A DNA stretch of 16,532 bases, from positions 1-16,532 of the forward strand of contig NZ_CAMLJQ010000063.1 of assembly GCF_946480305.1 (NCBI RefSeq), read 5' to 3'. The stretch's first letter is position 1. Each line of letters starts with the position of its first letter. Below are positions 8,595 through 15,194 of this stretch, piece by piece. This stretch comes from an uncultured Caldimonas sp. GTDB lineage: Bacteria > Pseudomonadota > Gammaproteobacteria > Burkholderiales > Burkholderiaceae. Under the pieces are notes generated by a model. The model saw nothing but the letters and a program-made list of their open reading frames with translations. It did no database searches and was not told where the DNA came from. The translations under genes were made by a program, and so were the position numbers.

Positions 8595-9631
8595 CGCCAG
8601 GGTCGGTTGTAGGCGCCGAGCGTGTGCTGCTGCCCTTCGGCGAAGCGGCCGAGCGTGGCCGTCCATTCCGGGTGCACGCCGTAGCGCGCGGGCTGCGCGG
8701 CGCAGTGGTCGATCGCGGCGCGCCACACGCGGGTGACCTGCTCCACATAGGCGGGGCTGCGCTGGCGGCCTTCGATCTTGATGGCGGCGATGCCGTATTC
8801 CATCAGTTGCGGCAGCACCGACAGCGTGTTGAGACTGGTGGGCTCCTCCAGCGCGTAGTCGCGCGTGCCCTGCACGTCGAAGCGGCCTTTGCACAACGTG
8901 GGGTAGCCGCGCGGCTCGTTGGGCGCGTAGCAGTCGATCAGTACGTCGTTGAGGCGTGCCTTCACGCCTTGCGCCGATTCTTCCCAGCGCACCGCGGACG
9001 GCGGCGAGCACACGCCGGCCGTGTTGGGTGACTGCCCGGTGGCATACGACGACAGCGCGCAGCGCCCTTCGACCATCACGCACAGGCTGCCGAAGCCGAA
9101 CACCTCGATCTGCACCCCGGTGTGGCGCGCCACGTGGCCCACTTGCGAGAGCGTCAGCACGCGCGGCAGCACGGCGCGCTGGATGCCGTAGTGCTCCCGG
9201 TAGAACTCGATCGCTTCATACGTGGTGGCCGAGGCCTGCACCGACAGATGCAGCCGCAGTTGCGGATGGTGCCGCCGGGCGTAGGCCATCACGGCGATGT
9301 CCGCGCAGATCAATGCGTCGGCGCCGAGCGACGCGGCCACGTCCACCGCGCGGAACCACCGCTCGGGCTCGCGCGCATCGGCAAAGGTGTTGAGTGCCAT
9401 CAGCACCTGGCGGCCCCGCGCGTGCGCATACGCGATGCCATCGCGCGCCTGGGTCAGGTCGAAGTTGAGGCCGGCAAAGTTGCGGGCGTTGGTGGCGTCC
9501 TTCAGGCCCATGTAGACCGCATCGGCGCCGGCGTCGATGGCGAGCGTCAATGCACGCAGCGAGCCGGCCGGGCACACGAGTTCAGGTTTGCGCAGCGCGG
9601 GAGATGTCATCGAGTCGGTGGAGCGGGTCAT
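8591..9631 (-). CDS. ubiU: Oxygen-independent ubiquinone hydroxylation protein UbiU (U32 family, 4Fe-4S)
   Basis: A 346-residue partner of UbiV in anaerobic hydroxylation of the ubiquinone ring. The N-terminal motif ELVCPAGSLRALTLAIDAGADAVYMG and the GSLCVMVEGRC block are diagnostic of U32 proteins. Cys184, Cys191, Cys208 and Cys247 match the E. coli UbiU cluster cysteines 169, 176, 193 and 232 with a constant offset of 15, which confirms the assignment and predicts a 4Fe-4S cluster. The length is close to the E. coli protein (331), with a short N-terminal extension. ATG at 9631 overlaps the nnrS stop as ATGA; an internal ATG at 9610 would remove seven residues and is the only plausible alternative. 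Its stop overlaps ubiV, so the two subunits are probably made in equal amounts. Confidence 0.95.
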   Translation of the reverse strand: MTRSTDSMTSPALRKPELVCPAGSLRALTLAIDAGADAVYMGLKDATNARNFAGLNFDLTQARDGIAYAHARGRQVLMALNTFADAREPERWFRAVDVAASLGADALICADIAVMAYARRHHPQLRLHLSVQASATTYEAIEFYREHYGIQRAVLPRVLTLSQVGHVARHTGVQIEVFGFGSLCVMVEGRCALSSYATGQSPNTAGVCSPPSAVRWEESAQGVKARLNDVLIDCYAPNEPRGYPTLCKGRFDVQGTRDYALEEPTSLNTLSVLPQLMEYGIAAIKIEGRQRSPAYVEQVTRVWRAAIDHCAAQPARYGVHPEWTATLGRFAEGQQHTLGAYNRPWR

Positions 9632-10935
9632 CCAGGTCGTCCGTCAACACGCGGCCGGCCGAACCAGCCGACGTGGCGCCAGCTCCAAGCCAGCCACGCA
9701 CCGGCCCACAGCAACGCCGCCGCGAGCAGCAGGTGGACCGACGGCCCGAGCCAGAAGGCGGCGATCACGCGCAGCACGATCGCCACCTGCAGGCACCAGA
9801 ACACGACCCACACGAAGTCGTCGGCTGCGAGCGTGCGCCCGCCATGCCCGCTGGCAACGCGCGTGGCCATCGCCACGAGCGTGGAGCCGAGAAAGCCCAT
9901 CGTCACCGCGTGCAGCGGCGCGAGCCCCAGGTCGAACACGCCGCCGGTGGCCCACACCAGCGCGATCGACACGGCCTGCAACACGAACGCCAGCCCGAGC
10001 CACAGGAAACCGAGATGCAGCATCGCCAGCAGGCGGATCTTCAGGCTCTGCACCAGGCCCCAGCGCACCGCCAGCCACACCAGCAGCGCGCCGGCCGCCG
10101 CATTGACCGCGAACTCGACCGCTGCCGCACCACCGCCTGCCGCCACGCCGATGCTGAGCGGCACCTGCACCGCGAGCAAGGCGATCCACGTCCACAGCAG
10201 CCACATGGGCCGCCAGGCGTCGAGCACCGGTACCGCGCTCGCCGTGAAGAACGGGATCATGCGATGCAGCACCGCGGCATATACCGGCGCGATGCACCAC
10301 CACAAACCCACCGCCAGGGCCCCGTAGACGATGCCCGGCTGCTCCAGCGCCAGGCCGAGCACCGCCGCCCACAGCGCGGCCACGCCGACGCTGCATGCCA
10401 CCGCGATCACGCGCGCATGGGTGCGGTCGGCCACCGTGCTGGCGCGCAGCATCTGCCAGAAGCGGCGCGAGATGCCCGTCCAGCCCCATGCCACCGCGCC
10501 CAGCCCGATCGCCGTCAGCGGCGCCGCGCCATGCACGCCCATCAGGAACACGCCCCAGCCGGCCAGGCTCGCCATCACGCCGGGCAGCAGCGTGTGCGCC
10601 GGCACCTGCGGCCGGCCCAGCCACTTGGGGCCGGCGGTGAACAGAAAGCCGATGAAGAACAGCGGCATGAACGAGAACGTCATCAGCAGCGCATGCGCCA
10701 GGCTCGGCGACACCTGCCACGGCAGCATCAGCTCCGGCATCGCGCGGCCCGCCAGCACCAGCAGCCACCACACGGTGCTCGTCGACAGCATCAGCGCGCC
10801 GGCAAAGAAGCCAAGCCGGTGCGGCGCCGCTAGCAAGGCCGCCCAGCGCCACGGCTCGCCGGACACATCTCGGCGCACCGGCCGCACCGTGGCCGACGCC
10901 GGCATGCGCTGCACGTGGATGGGGATGGTCTTCAT
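9628..10935 (-). CDS. nnrS: NnrS family heme/copper membrane protein of the nitric-oxide response
   Basis: A 435-residue, very hydrophobic inner-membrane protein with about twelve helices. NnrS proteins contain heme and copper and protect cells from nitric-oxide stress; in denitrifiers they are controlled by NO-sensing regulators such as NnrR/DNR. Conserved family blocks seen: PHRLGFFAGAL (His39), HALLMTFSFMPLFFIGFLFT (His81), HRMIPFF (His224), LHLGFLWLGLAF (His307), LHAVTMGFLGSTL (His342) and ASGHGGR (His364). The histidines are candidate heme or copper ligands. No nitrite or nitric-oxide reductase gene is in the window, so it is placed with quinone genes rather than with denitrification enzymes. 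Both ends overlap neighbours by four bases: ATG with the upstream flavoprotein stop, TGA with the ubiU start. Confidence 0.93.
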   Translation of the reverse strand: MKTIPIHVQRMPASATVRPVRRDVSGEPWRWAALLAAPHRLGFFAGALMLSTSTVWWLLVLAGRAMPELMLPWQVSPSLAHALLMTFSFMPLFFIGFLFTAGPKWLGRPQVPAHTLLPGVMASLAGWGVFLMGVHGAAPLTAIGLGAVAWGWTGISRRFWQMLRASTVADRTHARVIAVACSVGVAALWAAVLGLALEQPGIVYGALAVGLWWCIAPVYAAVLHRMIPFFTASAVPVLDAWRPMWLLWTWIALLAVQVPLSIGVAAGGGAAAVEFAVNAAAGALLVWLAVRWGLVQSLKIRLLAMLHLGFLWLGLAFVLQAVSIALVWATGGVFDLGLAPLHAVTMGFLGSTLVAMATRVASGHGGRTLAADDFVWVVFWCLQVAIVLRVIAAFWLGPSVHLLLAAALLWAGAWLAWSWRHVGWFGRPRVDGRPG

Positions 10936-12194
10936 GCCGCGTCCGGCTGAGGTGACGCGGTCAGCAGGCGCTCGACCAGTTCGCGCACGCTGCGGATCTG
11001 CGCGCCGAACGGCAAGGCGCCGGCGCCGCGGAAGAACAGACCCTTCTTCACGTCGCCGCGCAGCGCGGCGGCCAGCTGGTTGTCGATGCAGAACTGCCCC
11101 CAGCCCTGCAGGCCGTCACGCAGCCCGCACTGCGCGAGGCAGTCGAACGCCTTGGTGCAACGCGCCTTCACATGGGCCACGCTCTGCAGCTTCTGCTCGA
11201 TCTTCAGGTAGGCCTTGAGCCACGGCGTGGCCACTGCCCGCGCCGGCAGACCGGCGACGCTCGTGAACTCGACGATGTCTTCGTCGCGCGCTTCGGCCAG
11301 CACGCGCTTGAACTCCGGGTGCGCATCGGCCTCCCGCGTCACCGCGAACGGCGTGCCGAGCTGCACGCCCGCGGCGCCGAGCGATTGCAGGCGCCGGATG
11401 TCCTCATGGCTGCGGATGCCGCCCGCGGCGATGATCGGAATGTCCTTCTCGATCCCCGCACGCCGCAGGAAGTCCAGCGACTCCGGAATCGCCCGCTCGA
11501 AGTCGAAGCGCGGGTCGTTCAGGTCCGCCACCTTGGCCGCCCCCAGGTGCCCGCCGGCCAGCCGCGGATGCTCGATCACGATGGCATCCGGCAGGCGCTT
11601 CTTGCGCTCCCACTTCTTGACGACCAGTTGCACGCCACGTGAATCCGACAGGATGGGCACCAGCAGCGCGTTGGGGTGCTCCTGCGCCAGGTCGGGCAGG
11701 TCGAGCGGCAGCCCCGCACCGACCACGACCGCATCGATGCCGGCTTCCAGCGCGCGCTTCACATAGGCGGCGTACTCGGTCACCGCGCGCATCACGTTCA
11801 TCGCGATCAGGCCCCGCCCGCCGCTGCCGGCGCGTGCCGCACGCACTTCGCGATCGACCGCCTCCAGGTTCGCGGCGTTGATCGCATCCTTCGCTTCCTG
11901 CCCCATGCCCAGGCCGGTGGTGCGCTCCATCAGGTCCGGGTGGTGCCGGCGCAGATCGACCGACGACAAGGTGCCCACGCCGCCGAGCGACGCCACGCTG
12001 CCTGCCAGACGGTGCGCGGACACGCCGACGCCCATGCCGCCCTGCACGATGGGCAACAGCTCGCGGCCCCCCAGGCGCAGCGGCGCCAGCCCGCTGCGGG
12101 CCAGCAGGTCGTTCAACGCAGGTTCAATGGGCGCAGGAGCGCCGTCGGCGGAATGAGGCATGTCAAGGTCTTGGCGGACTGCAGGGGTTGTCAT
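10932..12194 (-). CDS. Nitronate monooxygenase / 2-nitropropane dioxygenase-like flavoprotein with C-terminal cysteine cluster
   Basis: A 420-residue FMN-binding TIM-barrel protein of the NMO/FabK family. Seen: PIVQGGMGVGVS near residues 48-60, IEHPRLAGGHLGA with His216 at the family's catalytic-histidine region, and the phosphate-binding AAGGIRS ... AAGVQLGTPF. True nitronate monooxygenases use O2 to oxidise alkyl nitronates; other members are enoyl reductases or have unknown substrates. Odd here is a C-terminal cluster Cys346-x5-Cys352-x3-Cys356-x12-Cys369, which looks like a metal or Fe-S site. It is the first gene of an operon for oxygen-independent quinone synthesis, so an O2-using role would be strange; a flavin-based electron-transfer or reductase role is possible (inference). 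Start is uncertain. ATG 12194 abuts GAGG with no spacing. An FNR-like site 27 bases upstream would fit the in-frame ATG at 12161 (409 residues) better. Confidence 0.8.
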   Translation of the reverse strand: MTTPAVRQDLDMPHSADGAPAPIEPALNDLLARSGLAPLRLGGRELLPIVQGGMGVGVSAHRLAGSVASLGGVGTLSSVDLRRHHPDLMERTTGLGMGQEAKDAINAANLEAVDREVRAARAGSGGRGLIAMNVMRAVTEYAAYVKRALEAGIDAVVVGAGLPLDLPDLAQEHPNALLVPILSDSRGVQLVVKKWERKKRLPDAIVIEHPRLAGGHLGAAKVADLNDPRFDFERAIPESLDFLRRAGIEKDIPIIAAGGIRSHEDIRRLQSLGAAGVQLGTPFAVTREADAHPEFKRVLAEARDEDIVEFTSVAGLPARAVATPWLKAYLKIEQKLQSVAHVKARCTKAFDCLAQCGLRDGLQGWGQFCIDNQLAAALRGDVKKGLFFRGAGALPFGAQIRSVRELVERLLTASPQPDAA

Positions 12195-12220
12195 CCTCGC
12201 GGCGCATGCCGGGCAGGGTT

Positions 12221-12234
12221 TTGATGTGGCGCAA
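12221..12234 (-). promoter_or_regulatory. FNR/DNR-like site upstream of the NMO-nnrS-ubiUVT operon
   Basis: TTGATGTGGCGCAA (plus-strand reading) has one perfect FNR half-site, TTGAT, and a CGCAA second half, 8 of 10 defined bases. Centred at 12227.5, a -41.5 placement puts the operon's transcript start near 12186. The hexamer GAGGAT (12198 to 12193) lies at -10 with the key A, A and T. E. coli ubiUV is known to be Fnr-controlled, which makes regulation of this operon by an FNR/DNR-family protein reasonable, but the motif is imperfect. Confidence 0.4.
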
Positions 12235-12245
12235 GAGGCGGTGGA

Positions 12246-12274
12246 TTCGGGCTGTCGTCCTGGCTTGCTAGAGT
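12246..12274 (+). promoter_or_regulatory. Possible extended -10 promoter of the YCII-family gene
   Basis: TGCTAGAGT (12266-12274) resembles an extended -10 (TG-N-TAGAGT). The -35 position holds only TTCGGG, a poor match. It lies about 50 bases before the ATG at 12325, in the divergent gap shared with the minus-strand operon. Weak support. Confidence 0.25.
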
Positions 12275-12324
12275 GCCGGCCGGAGCGCCGAACCGCCCCA
12301 CATCAACTGCCCCATGGAGTCCAT

Positions 12325-12714
12325 ATGACCGAACCGACCGCCCTGAACGAATACCTCGTGCTCTCCCGTGGTAAGTGGGACGCCGACAAGCCGGCCGAGC
12401 GGATCCAGCAGGCCATCGACGATTTCTACGCCTGGCATGACAAGCTGGTGCAGGAAGGCCGCATGAAACCCGGCCAACGGCTGGCGAAGGAAGGCAAGCT
12501 CGTCTCGACGGAGCGGATCGTCGACGGCCCGTTCACCGAGGCGAAGGAAATCATCGGCGGCTACTGGTTCATCTGCGCGCACTCGCTCGACGAGGCCGCC
12601 GCGCTGATGGCGCAGAACCCCTGCATCGCCTGCGGCCTGGAGTTCGAGGTGCGCCCGCTGGAGCTGCAGCGCGCCAGCGCCTATGCCGTCACGAACGAAA
12701 CACCGGGGCGCTAA
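12325..12714 (+). CDS. YCII-related (DGPF-type) small protein
   Basis: A 129-residue cytoplasmic protein of the YCII superfamily. The hallmark DGPFTEAKE spans residues 67-75 and is followed by IIGGYWFI and a SLDEAAALMAQNP segment. A His38-Asp39 pair in the first half may be part of the conserved polar pocket. Members with the DGPF motif are often found near ECF sigma factors; none is seen here. The function of most members is unknown, though related folds are small hydrolases or muconolactone-isomerase-like enzymes. ATG at 12325 is chosen because GGAG (12316-12319) stands about five bases upstream and the family N-terminus begins just after it. A longer open frame from 12160 overlaps the divergent operon and is not credible. 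The gene stands alone, followed by a possible hairpin. Confidence 0.85.
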   Translation: MTEPTALNEYLVLSRGKWDADKPAERIQQAIDDFYAWHDKLVQEGRMKPGQRLAKEGKLVSTERIVDGPFTEAKEIIGGYWFICAHSLDEAAALMAQNPCIACGLEFEVRPLELQRASAYAVTNETPGR

Positions 12715-12725
12715 AAACGTGATCA

Positions 12726-12776
12726 GTGGGGCCGGGCATGCCTGCTCGCCCCACCGGGCGCCCCGCTCGCCCCACC
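12726..12776. repeat. Direct repeat with a shared inverted-repeat arm after the YCII gene
   Basis: GCTCGCCCCACC occurs twice (12744-12755 and 12765-12776). The arm GTGGGGC at 12726-12732 can pair with GCCCCAC in either copy (12748-12754 or 12769-12775), giving two mutually exclusive hairpins. It starts just after the YCII stop and could terminate that transcript, but no T-tract follows. Confidence 0.4.
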
Positions 12777-12840
12777 ACTGCGCGCGCCCGCATGGCAACT
12801 CTCTACGCTGCGACACGTTGATGTCTTCCACGTGTTCGCC

Positions 12841-14220
12841 ATGCGCCGATCGCCGCTGTTCGCCACCCTTCTGTTCGCCGCATTGACCCTGTCGGGCTGC
12901 GCAGCGCTGCGCCCCGACCGCGCCCTGCGCACCGCCACGGGGACCGTGGCGCACGATCTCTGTTCGGAAACCTTCGTCAGCGGGCTCGACCCCGCGACGA
13001 CGTTCGAGGAAAGCGCGGCGCCGCGCCCCGGGCTGCGTTGGATCGCATGGGCACTGCGCTACGACATCGATCCCGTCCGCCGGGAAGTCACCGCCACCAT
13101 CGCGGGCGCACTGGGCAGCCGCGCAGTGCATCGCGGGCGCTGGGGCTGCATGCTGGTTCACGAGGACGCCCCGGTCGAGCAACCTGCACCGGAGATTGCC
13201 GCCACGGCGCCGCCGTTGCTGCCGCCCATCGCCGACGCGGCCGTGGTGGAACCACGCGACGCCCGCCTGAAAGCCGCGCTCGATGCCGCCTTCCAAGAGC
13301 CGGCCGACCGGCGCCGCCACACCAAGGCCGTGGTCGTCGTGCACCGGGGCCACGTGATCGCCGAACGCTACGCGCCGGGCTACGGCGTGGACACGCCCAT
13401 CCTCGGTTTCTCGATGACCAAATCCGTGATGAACGCACTGGTGGGCCTGCTCGTGCGCGACGGCAGGCTGTCGCCGACGCAGCCGGCACCGATCGAGCCG
13501 TGGCACACCGAGGGCGACCCGCGCCGCGCCGTGACGATCGAGCACCTGATGCGGATGAACACCGGACTCGCACTGGACGAGACCGGCAGCGGGTTCGACC
13601 CGTCGAACCACATGTTCTATCTGCACGCAGACATGGCGGCCTACGCGCAAGCTGCTCCATTGGTGGCAGAGCCGGGACAGCGCTGGTTCTACAGCAGCGC
13701 CAGCACCCACCTGCTGGCGCGCATGGTGCGCGACGCGGCCGGCGGCACGGCGCAAGCGGTGCAAAGCTTTGCCGAGCGCGAGCTGTTCCAGCCGCTCGGC
13801 ATGCGCAGCGTCACGCTGGAAATGGATGCGACCGGCACGCCGGTGGGGGGCCACTACATGCTCGCATCGGCGCGCGACTGGGCCAGGTTCGGGCAGCTCT
13901 ACCTGCAGGACGGCGTGGCGGGCGACCGCCGGTTGTTGCCGCAGGGTTGGGTGAACTTCTCCACCACCGCCAGCGCCGGCACCAACTACGGCGCGGGCTG
14001 GTGGACCGCCGGCTGCTCGCCGTCGGCCGACGCCGTCTGCGTCGACCTCGGCCTGCCGGCAGGCACCTACACCGCGCTGGGCAATCTGGGCCAGCGCATT
14101 GCGGTCATTCCGTCACACGAGCTGGTGATCGTGCGGCTGGGCCGCTCGCACGGCCCGGGGTTCGACGTGCAGGGCTTCCGCGAACTGGTGTCGGCCACGA
14201 TGGCCGCCGTGCAACGGTGA
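12841..14220 (+). CDS. Lipoprotein serine hydrolase, class C beta-lactamase / NylB-like fold
   Basis: A 459-residue exported protein. A lipoprotein signal (hydrophobic run, LSGC, Cys20) predicts attachment to a membrane outside the cytoplasm. Residues about 21-130 form an extra N-terminal region with two cysteines and a GRWGCML segment. The catalytic domain shows SMTK with nucleophile Ser191 and base Lys194, Tyr284 in YSSAS (in place of the beta-lactamase YxN), and GNLGQ near 420 at the position of the third motif. SxxK followed by YSS resembles 6-aminohexanoate-dimer hydrolase (NylB) and esterase-type relatives more than true AmpC enzymes, so an esterase, amidase or peptidase role is likelier than beta-lactam resistance. 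The substrate cannot be read. ATG at 12841 is preferred over GTG 12832; no clear ribosome site. It converges with the small lipoprotein gene 12 bases after its stop. Confidence 0.87.
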   Translation: MRRSPLFATLLFAALTLSGCAALRPDRALRTATGTVAHDLCSETFVSGLDPATTFEESAAPRPGLRWIAWALRYDIDPVRREVTATIAGALGSRAVHRGRWGCMLVHEDAPVEQPAPEIAATAPPLLPPIADAAVVEPRDARLKAALDAAFQEPADRRRHTKAVVVVHRGHVIAERYAPGYGVDTPILGFSMTKSVMNALVGLLVRDGRLSPTQPAPIEPWHTEGDPRRAVTIEHLMRMNTGLALDETGSGFDPSNHMFYLHADMAAYAQAAPLVAEPGQRWFYSSASTHLLARMVRDAAGGTAQAVQSFAERELFQPLGMRSVTLEMDATGTPVGGHYMLASARDWARFGQLYLQDGVAGDRRLLPQGWVNFSTTASAGTNYGAGWWTAGCSPSADAVCVDLGLPAGTYTALGNLGQRIAVIPSHELVIVRLGRSHGPGFDVQGFRELVSATMAAVQR

Positions 14221-14227
14221 GTGCCTG

Positions 14228-14243
14228 CCGCGTCACTGCGCGG
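14228..14243. terminator. Small hairpin between convergent genes
   Basis: CCGCG and CGCGG pair around TCACTG. It sits across the 12-base gap between the two convergent stop codons and overlaps the stop of the minus-strand gene. Five pairs without a T-tract is weak, so it is listed only as a candidate shared 3' end. Confidence 0.25.
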
Positions 14244-14571
14244 TGCGTGTCAGCTCCACGTCGTCGACGACCATCTTCCAGGCCTCGCCGTCCTGGTAGG
14301 GCGGCTTGCTGACGACAAACGTCGTGCTCATCGGCCCGACGCCGACCTCGAAGTTGTGGCCCTCGAAGCCCTTGAGCGGCCCTTCGATCGAGGTGGAAGC
14401 ACCCGCCTTCAGCCGCTTGTAGCGCACCGAGCCGTCCTGCGTGATCAGCAGGTAGGTGGTCTGGTGCTGCCACTCGCCGACATAGGCGGCTTTTTCGGGC
14501 GGCACCGGCTTGCCGCAACCGGCGAGTGCGCCGGCCAGCAGCAGCGAGGCGGCGAGTGCACGGAATTTCAT
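14233..14571 (-). CDS. Small lipoprotein of unknown function
   Basis: A 112-residue protein with a lipoprotein signal: a hydrophobic N-terminus ending LAGALAGC, with Cys19 as the lipidated residue. The mature part has alternating strands (GEWQHQTTYLLITQDGSVRYKR and similar), suggesting a small beta-rich domain that may be exposed in the periplasm. I do not recognise the family. ATG at 14571 is preceded by a good GGGAG ribosome site about eight bases upstream; an upstream TTG would add only two residues. It is convergent with the serine hydrolase gene and lies downstream of the GNAT gene on the same strand, with a 54-base gap, so weak co-transcription with that gene is possible. Confidence 0.8.
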   Translation of the reverse strand: MKFRALAASLLLAGALAGCGKPVPPEKAAYVGEWQHQTTYLLITQDGSVRYKRLKAGASTSIEGPLKGFEGHNFEVGVGPMSTTFVVSKPPYQDGEAWKMVVDDVELTRTAQ

Positions 14572-14625
14572 CGTCAAGGCTCCCTCGTTTGATGGATGTG
14601 TGTGAACGGCGGGGAGCTTATCGAC

Positions 14626-15192
14626 TCAGGTGCCTGCGTGCATCCCGCGTTGGAGGGGTGGTGCGGGGTCCAGCTCACGGTAGAAGAAGTGCGCCGCGCA
14701 GCGACCGCCGCCCGGCCACAGCGCATAGCCGGGCACGGTGCCGAAGGGCTGCCAGCCCAGCCGGCGGTACAGGCGCTCGGCCTCTTCGCTGCTGGTGTCG
14801 AGCACCAGCAAGGTCTTGCCCAATTCAAGTGCGGCCCTCTCCACCTCGCGCATCAACAGCGCGCCGACGCCGCGGCGGCGCATGCGACGCAGCACCAGCA
14901 TCTTGGCCACGTCCGCCCGGTGCGGCTGGTTCTCGGGCACGTCGAGCGCCAACTGCACCGTGCCGACGATCTCATCGGCCTCCTTGGCCACGAGCAGCAC
15001 GCGCTGCCCTCGCAGCACGTCGTCGGCGACCTGCTGCCAGAAGCCTCTGGCACGTTCGAGCGTCAGTGGCAGCATGAAGCTGACCGACGCGCCGCCCTCG
15101 ACGCAATCCACCAGCAGCCGCGCCAGTTGCTCCAGTTGCGACTCACCGACGCTGGGCAGCCGGCTTACCGTGACGGGCGAAGTCACGCTCAT
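14626..15192 (-). CDS. GNAT-family N-acetyltransferase
   Basis: A 188-residue cytoplasmic acetyltransferase. The acetyl-CoA pyrophosphate loop is RRRGVG (residues 105-110), preceded by the strand KMLVLRRM and followed by ALLMREVERAALELGKTLLVLDT and RLYRRLGWQPFGTVPGYAL, the usual motif A and B order of the fold. The substrate cannot be read from sequence. Its ATG lies two bases after the TGA of the XRE-cupin regulator, and its ribosome site (GAGGAG) lies inside the regulator's last codons, so the two are coupled. Regulator plus GNAT pairs of this kind are common in proteobacteria; the acetyltransferase is probably produced under the regulator's own control. Confidence 0.92.
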   Translation of the reverse strand: MSVTSPVTVSRLPSVGESQLEQLARLLVDCVEGGASVSFMLPLTLERARGFWQQVADDVLRGQRVLLVAKEADEIVGTVQLALDVPENQPHRADVAKMLVLRRMRRRGVGALLMREVERAALELGKTLLVLDTSSEEAERLYRRLGWQPFGTVPGYALWPGGGRCAAHFFYRELDPAPPLQRGMHAGT

Positions 15193-15194
15193 CT

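Larger units (their letters stand above)
7237..12194 (-). other. Five-gene operon: NMO-like, nnrS, ubiU, ubiV, ubiT
   Basis: Five minus-strand genes run without a gap. The four junctions (10932-10935, 9628-9631, 8591-8594 and 7668-7671) are each a 4-base ATGA, where the start of one gene overlaps the stop of the previous one. This strongly implies one mRNA with translational coupling. The operon is bounded upstream by the divergent gap 12195-12324 and downstream by the convergent hairpin. It combines anaerobic ubiquinone synthesis (ubiUVT), a nitric-oxide response membrane protein and a flavin oxidoreductase. Confidence 0.9.

Noticed and set aside
7668..9083. Longer ubiV frame (471 residues) suggesting a fusion with ubiU sequence
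   Set aside because: The extension is an Arg/Ala-rich out-of-frame reading of ubiU. ATG 8594 gives the right length and exact cysteine numbering relative to E. coli UbiV.
7668..9631. U32 'peptidase/collagenase' reading of ubiU and ubiV
   Set aside because: The cysteine spacing matches the 4Fe-4S ligands of UbiU and UbiV, so the old peptidase label does not describe their role.
9122..10833. Overlapping plus-strand frames across ubiU and nnrS (401 and 427 residues)
   Set aside because: Compositionally skewed shadows of UbiU and NnrS, which have diagnostic cysteines, histidines and membrane helices.
12268..13854. A 528-residue minus-strand frame covering the YCII and serine hydrolase genes
   Set aside because: Both plus-strand genes show family motifs and good starts; the antisense translation has none.
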